This document shows positions 9,060 to 17,585 of a stretch of DNA of 26,742 bases, one piece after another. The position numbers and the translations under genes were made by a program. The notes under the pieces are model-generated. The model did not search any database and was not told the DNA's origin. It worked only from the letters and a program-made list of their open reading frames with translations. This DNA comes from Flavobacteriales bacterium UBA3364 (GTDB lineage: Bacteria > Bacteroidota > Bacteroidia > Flavobacteriales_F > PHOS-HE28). The stretch covers positions 1 through 26,742 of the forward strand of contig DEQO01000038.1 of the NCBI GenBank assembly GCA_002360495.1, given 5' to 3'. How positions within the stretch are numbered: position 1 is the stretch's first letter; each line of letters opens with the position of its first letter.

Positions 9060-10598
9060 TCAGCGGCTGTCGGCCGTAGCCCTGCGCACCACTTCACTGA
9101 AGGGGATCCCCTCCACGTGGCTGGTGACCCAGGCCACCACATCGAAGTACTTGAGGACAAGGCTTTCGTTGGGATCCTTCAGCAAAGGCTGGAACTGGTC
9201 CAGCATGGCCCGGAAAAGTTCGCGCTTGACAGAAGGTTCGGTAGCCCGCGCAAGCTTCTTGATATGGTCCATGAGGATCGTCTCCATCTGGTCCGCACGT
9301 TGTCGCTTGCTCAGGAAACGCTGGGTGGACCGCACGATATACTCCAGCAGGTCGAAATTGCCGAGTTCGTAATGGATGATCAGATTGAACAGCCGCGCAT
9401 AGGTGAAGATGTCCTGGCGCAACGTGGGTTCGTTGTCGTTGAGCACCTTGTTCAACCAGAACAACGCCTTGTTCATCTCATTCCCGCCGAAGTGTACACA
9501 GGCCAGGGTATAGAAGAACTCCAGCTCATGCTCCTTGTGCAGGCGCTCGCCCAACTGCTCCATGCCCGCCAGGATGGCCTCGGACATGGACATCGCCTTT
9601 GTGTGTTCACCGGAACGGTCAAGCAAGCGCAACTCGCTCAGGAAGCTGGCGACAAACACCTGTGCATCGATGTTCTGCCCTTGGAAACCCGGCGTTCCGG
9701 GCAATTCGCGCATCAACTTGATGTTCGCACGGGCGCTCTTCAGGTCCAATAGCTCGATCTGTGCATTGATGATGTAATGCACCGTTCGGATATAGCGCTT
9801 CGGCAGGTCGGCCTTGATCAACGGGTTGTCGTCCAGGATCTGCTTCACGCGCTGGAACTTCTCCAGGCTCGTGCGCCAATCACGCTTGGCCCATTGGCAG
9901 AAACCCTGTGTGTAGAAGCAGATGGTCGCCGCACGACGCGATAACGCCGTGTTCTTGCCCTTGATCAACGGATGCTCGCTGATCTCCTCGACCATCGCGT
10001 GCTCTTCATCCGTGCGCACATAGCCACCGCTCCTGAACACGTAGTTGATCTTGCTGTACAGGATGTGGTACGCCGCAAGGTTCCGCAGCTTCTCGATCAC
10101 ATCCCGTTCCTCCTCGATCAGCGCATCAAGGTCCTTGGTGAACTCCCCTGATTCGTAGGCCTCCTCCAGGAGCATCTTCTCCCAGTTCAACAACTCGAAC
10201 CAATAGTAGAAACGCTCGTTGTCCTTGGCGATCTTCTTGGCCCTGTGGAGCAATTTGTTGCACTCGACATAAAGCGCTTTCTGGTACAGGATCTCGATGT
10301 TCTTGATCTCCTGTTTCAACACCCCGCTTACCGAGCTCTCCGAATGGTAGGCCCGTAGCGCTTTCAGGATGAGCTTGTACAGGTGGTTCTTCTCCGACGG
10401 AAGGTGCTTGATGAAGGTCTCCTTGGCGAAGAACTTCTTGATGCCCTCCTCATCATAGGCCTTCTGCTTGTCGATCGCATCGAAGATGCGCAAGTAGTTC
10501 TTGTCTCCCGACTGAAGCGATGAATGCAGCTTGAAGAACCGTTTCTCCGACTTGGAGAGCGACTTGATCAGGTCATGCAGTTCGGTACTGGGCTTCAT
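9060..10598 (-). CDS. Cytoplasmic helical-repeat (TPR-like) protein of unknown function
   Basis: 512 residues from the ATG at 10598 (a TTG two codons upstream is less likely). There is no signal peptide or membrane segment, so it is probably cytoplasmic. The N-terminal ~90 residues form a basic block (ELHDLIKSLSKSEKRFFKLH, then KNYLRIFDAIDKQK and EKNHLYKLILKALRAYH). The rest is a string of amphipathic helix pairs resembling TPR or TPR-like solenoids, such as ALFWLNKVLNDNEP and ARLFNLIIHYELGNFDLLEYIV. No catalytic motif is seen. I recognise the general style as a conserved Bacteroidota hypothetical but cannot assign a function; a protein-interaction scaffold is a guess from the fold only. It converges on the OmpA-domain gene with only 13 bp between stops and no clear terminator. 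It diverges from the M1 peptidase gene and has its own TAACTTTG -7 element. Confidence 0.85.
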   Translation of the reverse strand: MKPSTELHDLIKSLSKSEKRFFKLHSSLQSGDKNYLRIFDAIDKQKAYDEEGIKKFFAKETFIKHLPSEKNHLYKLILKALRAYHSESSVSGVLKQEIKNIEILYQKALYVECNKLLHRAKKIAKDNERFYYWFELLNWEKMLLEEAYESGEFTKDLDALIEEERDVIEKLRNLAAYHILYSKINYVFRSGGYVRTDEEHAMVEEISEHPLIKGKNTALSRRAATICFYTQGFCQWAKRDWRTSLEKFQRVKQILDDNPLIKADLPKRYIRTVHYIINAQIELLDLKSARANIKLMRELPGTPGFQGQNIDAQVFVASFLSELRLLDRSGEHTKAMSMSEAILAGMEQLGERLHKEHELEFFYTLACVHFGGNEMNKALFWLNKVLNDNEPTLRQDIFTYARLFNLIIHYELGNFDLLEYIVRSTQRFLSKRQRADQMETILMDHIKKLARATEPSVKRELFRAMLDQFQPLLKDPNESLVLKYFDVVAWVTSHVEGIPFSEVVRRATADSR

Positions 10599-10611
10599 GT
10601 GCAATTGACGC

Positions 10612-10623
10612 TTGGGATCCCAA
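10612..10623. promoter_or_regulatory. Perfect 12-bp palindrome in the leader of the TPR-like gene
   Basis: TTGGGATCCCAA reads the same on both strands. It lies between the -7 element (10634-10641) and the ATG (10598) of the minus-strand gene, so it would be in the 5' untranslated RNA. The core GGGATCC recurs at 10642-10648 on the other side of the -7 element. It could be an operator or chance; no regulator is known. Confidence 0.3.
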
Positions 10624-10633
10624 AGGCGGTGCC

Positions 10634-10641
10634 CAAAGTTA
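10634..10641 (-). promoter_or_regulatory. Putative Bacteroidota -7 promoter element for the TPR-like gene
   Basis: TAACTTTG on the minus strand matches the TAnnTTTG consensus used by the primary sigma factor in Bacteroidota. It lies 35 bases upstream of the ATG at 10598, predicting a leader of about 30 nt. A convincing -33 TTTG is not present at the right distance. Confidence 0.55.
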
Positions 10642-10692
10642 GGGATCCTGCAACCGCAATGGGAACGACCATCCGCCGATTTCCGTCCTTCC

Positions 10693-10700
10693 TACATTTG
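10693..10700 (+). promoter_or_regulatory. Putative -7 promoter element immediately before the M1 peptidase start
   Basis: TACATTTG matches TAnnTTTG and ends only three bases before the chosen ATG at 10704. If it is used, transcription would begin at or very near the A of the start codon, giving a leaderless or nearly leaderless mRNA. No clear -33 TTTG is seen. Confidence 0.4.
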
Positions 10701-10703
10701 GTC

Positions 10704-13139
10704 ATGCCGATCCTGCATTTCGCACCTGCCTGCACCCGAACGACCATTTTCAGCGCGCTGCTCTTCCTGGTGAGTTCCGTCCCGGCCCAGACCGATTGTC
10801 TGTCCGCCAAACGGAGCACAAGAGCCGTCAACATCAAAAGCGAGGAGAGGGACCTGGCGCCGGTGGACATCCTGCATCAACGCATCACATTGGACCTGAC
10901 CGTGGCAGGCTTGATCAGCGGATGGTGCGACATCCGGTTCACTCCGCGCAATGAAGCGATCGATCATATCCAACTGGACCTCGAGGCGCTTACCGTCGAT
11001 TCCGTGACCGGTGCGACCGGCCAGCTCGAATTCATGCACGAGGGCAATGCCCTGGACATCACTTTGGATGCACCGATCGGGACCACGGATACGCTGGACA
11101 TCACCGTGTACTACGGCGGCGACCCTGTCACGGATGGCAGCGGGTTCGGTGGTTTCTACACAGGTGGATCGCTGATCTACAACCTGGGTGTGGCGTTCGA
11201 GAGCATTCCTCACTCGTACGGCAGGGTGTGGTTCCCTTGCCTGGACAACTTCACCGAACGGAACACCTACGAGTTCCTCATCAAGACCGCTGGCGGAAAA
11301 AAGGCCTGGTGCAACGGTCTGCTCATTGAACGTACCGCCTTGGGTGGCGATACCCTGGTGAACCATTGGCGGATCGACGAGACCATGCCGGCGTACCTCG
11401 CTTCGGTGGCCGCCGCCAACTTCGTGGTTGCGCGAGACACCTTCCCGAGCGTGAGCGGGTCGGACATACCCGTTGAACTGATCGCAGCCGCTGGTGATAC
11501 CACGGCGATGAAAAGTTCGTTCACGCATTTGCCGGATGCCTTCGCCCACTTCGAGGAGGTCTTCGGGCCCTACCGATGGGATCGGGTAGGTTATGTCCTC
11601 ACCACGCTTGGGGCCATGGAACATGCCACGAGCATCCACTATCCGAGATCCATCGCTTCGGGCAGCCTGCAGTACGAAGCCACCATGGCCCACGAGCTGG
11701 CGCACCATTGGTTCGGAGACCTGGTGACATGCGACCGTGCTGAAGAGATGTACATCAACGAAGGCTTCGCTGAATACCTGAGCTACCTCTTCCTGGAGCA
11801 CGTGCATGGCAGAGAGCGCTACATGACGGAAGTACGCAACAACCACCGGAACATGGTGCATCGCGCCCATACGTTGGACGAGGGCTGGTGGACGCTCAGT
11901 GAAATGCCGCAAACGTGGACCTATGGCGAACACTCGTACAACAAGGGCGCCGATGTGTTGCACACGCTCCGGAGCTATCTCGGGGACGAGGCATTCAGCG
12001 CAGGCCTGACGAGTTTCCTGACCAATTACGCGTTCCAGCCGGTGAATACCACCATGCTCCGCGACCACCTGACCCAAGCCACAGGGATCGACATGACCGA
12101 CTATTTCGCCGACTGGATCCAACAGCCCGGATGGGCCGCGTTCGAGATCGACGAACAATCCTTCACACAAGGAGAGGATGGCTGGAGCACCTCGCTCTCC
12201 ATCGGCCAGAAACTTCGAGGTCCGGCTACCCTGTACCACAACGTACCGGTGACCATCGCCGTGGTAGGCGTTGACCCGGGCAACATCTTCCGCGATACGG
12301 TGATGGTCGGCGGGGCTTCCACCTTCGTGTCGTTCACCACTCCGTTCGAACCCGGTTGGGTTTGGATCAATGATGATGATCGCATCTCACTGGCGATGAC
12401 CGGCGAGACGGACACGATCACCACAACGGGGACCGTGGCGTCCGATATCGCCAACTTCGAACTGATGCCCGAGGCGGGTGACCCAGTGGTCGTGCGGATG
12501 GAACAATACTGGGTGCCGCCTGACGAAGGAACCTACATCGAGCCTTTCGCCTACGTGATCTCCCCGGATCGCTATTGGCGGATCACCGGAAACTGGACGG
12601 ATGCCCATCGTTTCCAAGCCCGGGTCACGTTCGATGGTCGGACTTCGGGCAATGATCTTCTCGACACCGGTTTGATGCACGATACCCTCGGCGTCGAGTT
12701 CCATGAGGACAGCCTGGTACTGCTCCATCGCAGCGGCCCTGAGAGGCCGTGGGAAGAGTGGGCCAGCGATGTGCTGTCCTTCGGCAGCCCGACGGATGGA
12801 TACGGCTGGATGAACATCGACAGCCTCCGGACGGGCGAGTATGCGTTCGCCTGGCGCAAGAGTCCGGTAGGCATTGCGGAGACCGGTGGAGCGTCGATCA
12901 ACTGGTCAGTGCAGCCCAATCCCGCGCAGGATCTTGTGACGATCTCCACTGCAAACGCGGGTCTACGCGGCATGATCATCCTGATGGATGGGCTCGGACA
13001 GGAAGTGCGCCGCGTTCCATGCACCGGTAGCCCGGTGCAGATCCCACTGGATGGGGCAGCGAACGGGAGCTACAACCTCCAATTCACCGACGCGCGGGGC
13101 AACAGCTCCCATGTCGGACAAGTGGTGATAGCCAGGTAA
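10704..13139 (+). CDS. Secreted M1 family zinc metallopeptidase with type A T9SS signal
   Basis: 811 residues from the ATG at 10704. This start places a normal signal peptide (TIFSALLFLVSSVPAQ, cleavage around residue 29) at the N-terminus; the open frame upstream overlaps the divergent gene and is not used. The aminopeptidase-type N-terminal beta domain comes first. The substrate-binding motif is GAMEH at 303-307 (the family standard is GAMEN), followed by HELAHHW at 330-336 and the third zinc ligand Glu353 in NEGFAEY, the exact HExxH-x18-E spacing. The catalytic tyrosine is probably in HSYNKGADVL. The C-terminal ~80 residues (WSVQPNPAQDLVTIS ... GLGQEVRRV ... NGSYNLQF) are a type A T9SS sorting domain, so the protein should be exported and surface-bound or released. 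The inferred role is degradation of extracellular peptides for nutrition. All zinc-site residues are present. Confidence 0.93.
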   Translation: MPILHFAPACTRTTIFSALLFLVSSVPAQTDCLSAKRSTRAVNIKSEERDLAPVDILHQRITLDLTVAGLISGWCDIRFTPRNEAIDHIQLDLEALTVDSVTGATGQLEFMHEGNALDITLDAPIGTTDTLDITVYYGGDPVTDGSGFGGFYTGGSLIYNLGVAFESIPHSYGRVWFPCLDNFTERNTYEFLIKTAGGKKAWCNGLLIERTALGGDTLVNHWRIDETMPAYLASVAAANFVVARDTFPSVSGSDIPVELIAAAGDTTAMKSSFTHLPDAFAHFEEVFGPYRWDRVGYVLTTLGAMEHATSIHYPRSIASGSLQYEATMAHELAHHWFGDLVTCDRAEEMYINEGFAEYLSYLFLEHVHGRERYMTEVRNNHRNMVHRAHTLDEGWWTLSEMPQTWTYGEHSYNKGADVLHTLRSYLGDEAFSAGLTSFLTNYAFQPVNTTMLRDHLTQATGIDMTDYFADWIQQPGWAAFEIDEQSFTQGEDGWSTSLSIGQKLRGPATLYHNVPVTIAVVGVDPGNIFRDTVMVGGASTFVSFTTPFEPGWVWINDDDRISLAMTGETDTITTTGTVASDIANFELMPEAGDPVVVRMEQYWVPPDEGTYIEPFAYVISPDRYWRITGNWTDAHRFQARVTFDGRTSGNDLLDTGLMHDTLGVEFHEDSLVLLHRSGPERPWEEWASDVLSFGSPTDGYGWMNIDSLRTGEYAFAWRKSPVGIAETGGASINWSVQPNPAQDLVTISTANAGLRGMIILMDGLGQEVRRVPCTGSPVQIPLDGAANGSYNLQFTDARGNSSHVGQVVIAR

Positions 13140-13195
13140 GGCCCATGGTCTACGCGGGAGCACTGCTCCATCGGTAAGTTCGTGCCGCCGATCGC

Positions 13196-15055
13196 ATGGG
13201 AAAATTGCTGCGCTACCTGCTCGTCCTGGTACTTTTCTGGACCTTTCTCTTCCTGCTCCAGCAGACGACCTTCCTCTTCTTCGATACGGAACGGCTTGCT
13301 GGGATCGATGCCGGAGCGATCGGGTACAGCTACCTCCGTGCGTTGCCCATGGACCTTGCGACCGCGTGTTACCTGACACTACCTGTCGCGTTGTGCGGAC
13401 TGGTCCTGATGTTCAAGGAGATCCGTGCACTTCGCGTCGGCATCCGCGTGTTCGTCGTGGCGATGGTGCTGATCAGCAGTTTCATCCACGTGGCCGACAT
13501 CGGACTTTTCGCGGCATGGGGCACGAAGGTCAACCACAAGGCCCTTTCCTATCTCGTTTACCCGGAAGAAGCCATGCACGGGGCGACCGGAGCGCCCGTC
13601 GCGCAGCTCTTCGTCATCTTCCTTGCGGAGGCTGCGATCGCACTGATCCTGCTCTCCCGCATCGATCACCTTCGGTCCTTCGCTGCAGGGAAGGTGTGGA
13701 CCAAATGGTCTGCGTCGTTGCTGGTCCCGGCGTTGCTGTTCATCGGCATGCGAGGTGGTTTCCAACCCTTCCCCATCGATCGCAGTTGGTCCTATCACTC
13801 GGCGCATCCGATCCTGAACCTCGGCGCGCTGAACGGGACCTGGAATGTGATCGTACTGCTGGCCGAACCTCCCGAGATCACCGCGAACCCGTATGCCTTC
13901 ATGCCGAAAGAGGAGGCCGATCGCCGCTTTGCAGCGTTGCATGCGAAGAATGACGGCGTATCACAGAGAATACTGAACACCGAAAGGCCGAATATCGTGC
14001 TGATCCTTTTGGAAAGCTGGACCGCGGATGTCGTGGGTGCCCTGGGTGGGGACAGCGGTGTTACGCCGGGCTTCGACCGCCTTGCGAAGGACGGCTTGCT
14101 CTTCACCAACTTCTATTCCACTGGATTCCGCACGGAACAGGGCCTGTGCGCCACGATCAGCAGTTTTCCGTCGCAACCGAAAACGACGATCATACGCCAG
14201 TACGGCAAGTTCGATCGATTGCCCAGTTTCGTGAACGTCCTGGATTCGGCCGGATACCGATCCACCTACTACTACGCCGGCGACGTGGCGTTCGCCAATA
14301 CAAGGGCCTATTTGGAGGCCATGGGCTTCGACAAGGTCCATGACGAGAATTCATTCCCCATCATGCGGCGTACACGATGGGGCGCATACGATGAGGAGCT
14401 CTTCGCGTTCCATTTGAAAGAGGCAGGGAATGCGTCACCACCGTTCTTCCATACGGTGATGACCAGCACGAGCCACGAACCGTTCGATGTGCCGTTGGAT
14501 GAAGGCTTCCCGGGGAGCGACCAACCGCAACAGTACCGCAACAGCGTGCATTACACCGATCGCACTCTGGCCGCATTCCTTGATGGTAGCAAGAAGCAAC
14601 CGTGGTACGACAGCACGTTGTTCATCATCGTTGCCGACCATGGCCATTTCCTTCCGCACAACCGTGGGAGCTTCGCGGCGGAGCGGCACCGCATCCCGTT
14701 GTTGTTCACCGGAGGCGCTCTACGGAACGAACTGCGTGGGGAACAGAACGCAACGTTCGGATGCCATGTGGACCTGGCGGCAACTCTGCTGGCCCAGCTC
14801 AACCTGTCACTCCCTCGCTTCATTTGGAGCAAGGACCTCTTCGATGCCAGCCGCCCGCACTTCGCATTCTGGACGTTCGACGATGGTTTCGGTATCGCCG
14901 ATGCGACGCAAGCACAGGTTTACGACAACCTCTCAGGCCTTCTCCTTCAACGCCGGGATACATCGCGAAGCGCTCGCGAGGACAACGAACAGCTTTTGAA
15001 CGGGAAAGCACTGGAACAGGTGCTGCTCGATCAGTACATCAAGCTGAGCCAATAA
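13196..15055 (+). CDS. Membrane-anchored LtaS-type sulfatase-fold phosphotransferase
   Basis: 619 residues. The N-terminal ~230 residues hold about five transmembrane segments (starting LLRYLLVLVLFWTFLFLL), followed by a large alkaline-phosphatase/sulfatase-fold domain facing the periplasm. Active-site residues are Glu273 in LILLESW, the nucleophile Thr313 in GFRTEQG, and Asp481/His482 in IVADHGH. A Thr nucleophile with five N-terminal helices is the layout of lipoteichoic acid synthase and related phosphoglycerol or phosphoethanolamine transferases, rather than formylglycine sulfatases. Gram-negative Bacteroidota lack lipoteichoic acid, so the natural acceptor is probably an envelope glycan or lipid; this is inference. 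It starts 56 bp after the M1 gene. A small hairpin (13157-13169) and a weak TAAGTTCG element (13175-13182) lie in the gap, so it may have its own promoter. The 75 bp between its stop and the convergent eno stop show no clear terminator. Confidence 0.88.
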   Translation: MGKLLRYLLVLVLFWTFLFLLQQTTFLFFDTERLAGIDAGAIGYSYLRALPMDLATACYLTLPVALCGLVLMFKEIRALRVGIRVFVVAMVLISSFIHVADIGLFAAWGTKVNHKALSYLVYPEEAMHGATGAPVAQLFVIFLAEAAIALILLSRIDHLRSFAAGKVWTKWSASLLVPALLFIGMRGGFQPFPIDRSWSYHSAHPILNLGALNGTWNVIVLLAEPPEITANPYAFMPKEEADRRFAALHAKNDGVSQRILNTERPNIVLILLESWTADVVGALGGDSGVTPGFDRLAKDGLLFTNFYSTGFRTEQGLCATISSFPSQPKTTIIRQYGKFDRLPSFVNVLDSAGYRSTYYYAGDVAFANTRAYLEAMGFDKVHDENSFPIMRRTRWGAYDEELFAFHLKEAGNASPPFFHTVMTSTSHEPFDVPLDEGFPGSDQPQQYRNSVHYTDRTLAAFLDGSKKQPWYDSTLFIIVADHGHFLPHNRGSFAAERHRIPLLFTGGALRNELRGEQNATFGCHVDLAATLLAQLNLSLPRFIWSKDLFDASRPHFAFWTFDDGFGIADATQAQVYDNLSGLLLQRRDTSRSAREDNEQLLNGKALEQVLLDQYIKLSQ

Positions 15056-15130
15056 CAGGGAGAGTGCAGGTTGCAGTGAGCAGTTCACGGTGTCCGATGC
15101 TCCCGCTGCGGACCACGTACTTCCAAAAAC

Positions 15131-16417
15131 TCAGCCCACGTAGCGCAAGCTGCGTCCGGGATACCGCGCAGCAGCACCCAACTGCTCCTCGATGCGCAAC
15201 AACTGGTTGTACTTTGCGATGCGGTCGCTTCGAGAGGCGCTTCCGGTCTTGATCATGCCGCAATTGAGGGCCACGGCCAGATCGGCGATGGTGCTGTCCT
15301 CCGTTTCGCCACTGCGGTGGCTCATGATACTCGTATAACCGGCGCGGTGCGCCAGGTCGACGGCCTCGATCGTTTCCGTGAGCGTACCGATCTGGTTCAC
15401 CTTCACCAGGATGCTGTTCGCGGTCTTCGATGCAATGCCCTCGCCAAGTCGTACCGTGTTGGTCACGAAGAGATCGTCGCCGACGAGTTGCACTTTGCCA
15501 CCGAGGGTATCGGTGAGCTTCTTCCAACCCGCCCAATCGTCCTCGGACATGCCGTCCTCGATGCTCACGATGGGGTAGCGCTTGGCCCAGTCGGCCCACA
15601 TCGCCACCATCTCGTCGCTGGTCAGGCTATCACCGGTGCTTTCCAACGTGTAGCGTTTCTTCTTGGCGTCGTAGAATTCCGTACTGGCGCAATCCAAAGC
15701 GAGGACCACGTCCTGGCCCGGTTCGTAACCCGCCTGATCGATCGCCTGCATCACCAGTTTCAGCGCGTCTTCGTTGCTCTTCAGGTCCGGTGCGAAGCCG
15801 CCTTCATCGCCCACGTTGGTGCTCAGACCCTTCTTCTTCAGAACGGTCTTCAGCTGATGGAATATCTCGGCACCCATGCGCAAACCGTCCGCGAAGTGCT
15901 TTGCACCGACCGGCATGATCATGAATTCCTGAACGTCCACCTTGTTGTCGGCGTGGGCACCGCCGTTGAGGATGTTCATCAACGGAACGGGCAAGGTGTT
16001 CGCGTTCACCCCACCGACATACCGGTACAGCGGCAGGTTGACGGCACTCGCCGCAGCCTTCGCCACGGCAAGGCTCACTCCCAGGATCGCGTTCGCACCC
16101 AGGTTCGATTTGTTCTTGGTCCCATCAAGCCCTATCAACGCTTTGTCGATCATGGATTGTTCGGTGATCAGCGCACCGTTCAGCTCGGTGTTCAAGGTGC
16201 TGTTCACGTTCTCAACGGCCTTCCGGACGCCCTTGCCCAGGTAGCGTTTCTTGTCACCATCGCGCAATTCGGCCGCCTCATGCGCACCCGTGCTGGCACC
16301 ACTGGGGACCGCCGCGCGACCCATGTGGCCGGTATCGGTCCATACATCCACTTCTATTGTCGGGTTGCCACGGGAATCAAGGATCTCGCGGGCCTGGATC
16401 TTGGCGATCAAACTCAT
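15131..16417 (-). CDS. eno: Enolase (phosphopyruvate hydratase)
   Basis: 428 residues, full length. It interconverts 2-phosphoglycerate and phosphoenolpyruvate in the cytoplasm (glycolysis/gluconeogenesis). Every key residue is present: Glu205 in GDEGGFAP, the magnesium ligands Asp242 (ALDCAS), Glu287 (SIEDGM) and Asp314 (GDDLFVTN), catalytic Lys339 (LVKVNQIGT), and the SHRSGETEDS signature from 366. The start codon lies 11 bp after the carA stop, so the two are probably co-transcribed from the carA promoter. The carA-eno pairing next to rplQ is a common Bacteroidota arrangement. There is no N-terminal extension and no anomaly. Confidence 0.98.
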   Translation of the reverse strand: MSLIAKIQAREILDSRGNPTIEVDVWTDTGHMGRAAVPSGASTGAHEAAELRDGDKKRYLGKGVRKAVENVNSTLNTELNGALITEQSMIDKALIGLDGTKNKSNLGANAILGVSLAVAKAAASAVNLPLYRYVGGVNANTLPVPLMNILNGGAHADNKVDVQEFMIMPVGAKHFADGLRMGAEIFHQLKTVLKKKGLSTNVGDEGGFAPDLKSNEDALKLVMQAIDQAGYEPGQDVVLALDCASTEFYDAKKKRYTLESTGDSLTSDEMVAMWADWAKRYPIVSIEDGMSEDDWAGWKKLTDTLGGKVQLVGDDLFVTNTVRLGEGIASKTANSILVKVNQIGTLTETIEAVDLAHRAGYTSIMSHRSGETEDSTIADLAVALNCGMIKTGSASRSDRIAKYNQLLRIEEQLGAAARYPGRSLRYVG

Positions 16418-16428
16418 TCTGGAAACGG

Positions 16429-17565
16429 TTATGCGTTCAAGGGTTGGGCGCGTTCTACGCGGACCGCGCTGCTCATGTTCCCGACGAAACGATCGAAGAG
16501 GTATCGGCTGTCATAAGGCCCGGGGCCAGCTTCGGGGTGGTACTGTACACAGAACACCGGGCGACCTTTCAGACGAAAGCCGGCGACACTGCCGTCATTG
16601 AGGTGGACGTGCGTGATCTCAACGGCGGAATTCTTCTCGGCATCGGCGCGGCGCACCACGAAGCCATGGTTCTGGGAAGTCACCTCGTCATGGCCTGTGG
16701 TCAGGTCCTTGATCGGATGGTTGATCCCGCGATGGCCATGGTGCATCTTCTCCGTCGCCATGCCCAGGCTTTCGGCGATCAATTGATGGCCCAGGCAAAT
16801 GCCGAAGACGGGGATCCCACTTTCGACAATGCTCCTCACCAACGTCACGCTGGTCGGCATCGCACCGGGATCGCCGGGACCGTTGCTCAGCATGAACCCA
16901 TCGGGCTTCCAGGCCAGCATCTTCTCCAGCGGGCTGTTCATGGGGAATACGGCAACACGACAACCACGTTCGACCAAGCAGCGCTCGATGTTGCGCTTGA
17001 CGCCGAAGTCGACCAAGGCCACGCGGTGCGCGGCTTTCGGATCCCCGATCTCGTACATCGCGCCCGTGCTCACACGGCTCGATAGCTCAAGTCCGGCCAT
17101 GGACGGTACCGCCGCCAATTTCTTCTTCAGCGTGTCGATATCCTTCTCCGTGCTGCTGATCAACGCATTCTGCGCTCCATTGTCGCGTATGTGGCGCACC
17201 AGCTTGCGCGTATCGATGTCGCTGATCCCAACGATGCCCTGGTCCTTCAGGAGATCGTCCAAGGAACCCGTTCCACCAGGACGGCTCCATACCTCACTGA
17301 ATTTCTTCACGACGAGACCGGCTATGCTGATGCGATCACCCTCCCCCTCATCGGTGTTCACTCCATAATTACCGACGTGTGGTGTGGCCAGCGTCATGAT
17401 CTGGCCCGTATAGCTCGGGTCCGTGAAGATCTCCTGGTAACCGGTCATCCCGGTATTGAAGCAGATCTCTCCCGTGGTGACCCCCGGAGCACCGATCGCG
17501 CGGCCTCGGAAAATGGTCCCATCGGCGAGCAGCAGGATGGCCTCAGGGCGCTGGCTTACGAGCAT
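16429..17565 (-). CDS. carA: Carbamoyl-phosphate synthase small (glutaminase) subunit
   Basis: 378 residues from the ATG at 17565 (MLVSQRPEAILLLADG). The longer open frame to 17634 would run through the promoter. The N-terminal CarA domain (FNTGMTGYQEIFTDPSY) is followed by a class I glutamine amidotransferase domain. Its nucleophile is Cys257 in FGICLGHQ, with His343 and Glu345 in QYHPEAGPGP completing the triad. It hydrolyses glutamine and feeds ammonia to the large subunit CarB for carbamoyl phosphate, used in pyrimidine and arginine synthesis. carB is not in the window. A TATCTTTG promoter element lies 24 bases upstream of the ATG. It forms an operon with eno and diverges from a membrane-protein gene with only 20 bp between the two start codons. 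Confidence 0.97.
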   Translation of the reverse strand: MLVSQRPEAILLLADGTIFRGRAIGAPGVTTGEICFNTGMTGYQEIFTDPSYTGQIMTLATPHVGNYGVNTDEGEGDRISIAGLVVKKFSEVWSRPGGTGSLDDLLKDQGIVGISDIDTRKLVRHIRDNGAQNALISSTEKDIDTLKKKLAAVPSMAGLELSSRVSTGAMYEIGDPKAAHRVALVDFGVKRNIERCLVERGCRVAVFPMNSPLEKMLAWKPDGFMLSNGPGDPGAMPTSVTLVRSIVESGIPVFGICLGHQLIAESLGMATEKMHHGHRGINHPIKDLTTGHDEVTSQNHGFVVRRADAEKNSAVEITHVHLNDGSVAGFRLKGRPVFCVQYHPEAGPGPYDSRYLFDRFVGNMSSAVRVERAQPLNA

Positions 17566-17585
17566 CTGGTCCAAAGGTCTTCGGG

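Noticed and set aside
10524..10703. Upstream start for the M1 peptidase
   Set aside because: The extension overlaps the coding part of the divergent gene and would bury the signal peptide 60 residues in.
10692..12239. Long minus-strand open frame (515 codons) opposite the M1 peptidase
   Set aside because: The plus strand encodes an intact HExxH enzyme with signal peptide and sorting domain; the antisense translation has no domain or motif.
15056..15130. Terminator between the LtaS-type gene and eno
   Set aside because: Only weak pairings (about 4-5 bp with long loops) and no T-run are seen in the 75-bp gap, so no terminator is called.
15317..16516. 399-codon plus-strand frame opposite eno and the end of carA
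   Set aside because: It is a shadow of two fully conserved genes, created by GC-rich codon usage. The same applies to the frames opposite rpoA (19107-20468) and secY (23330-24505).
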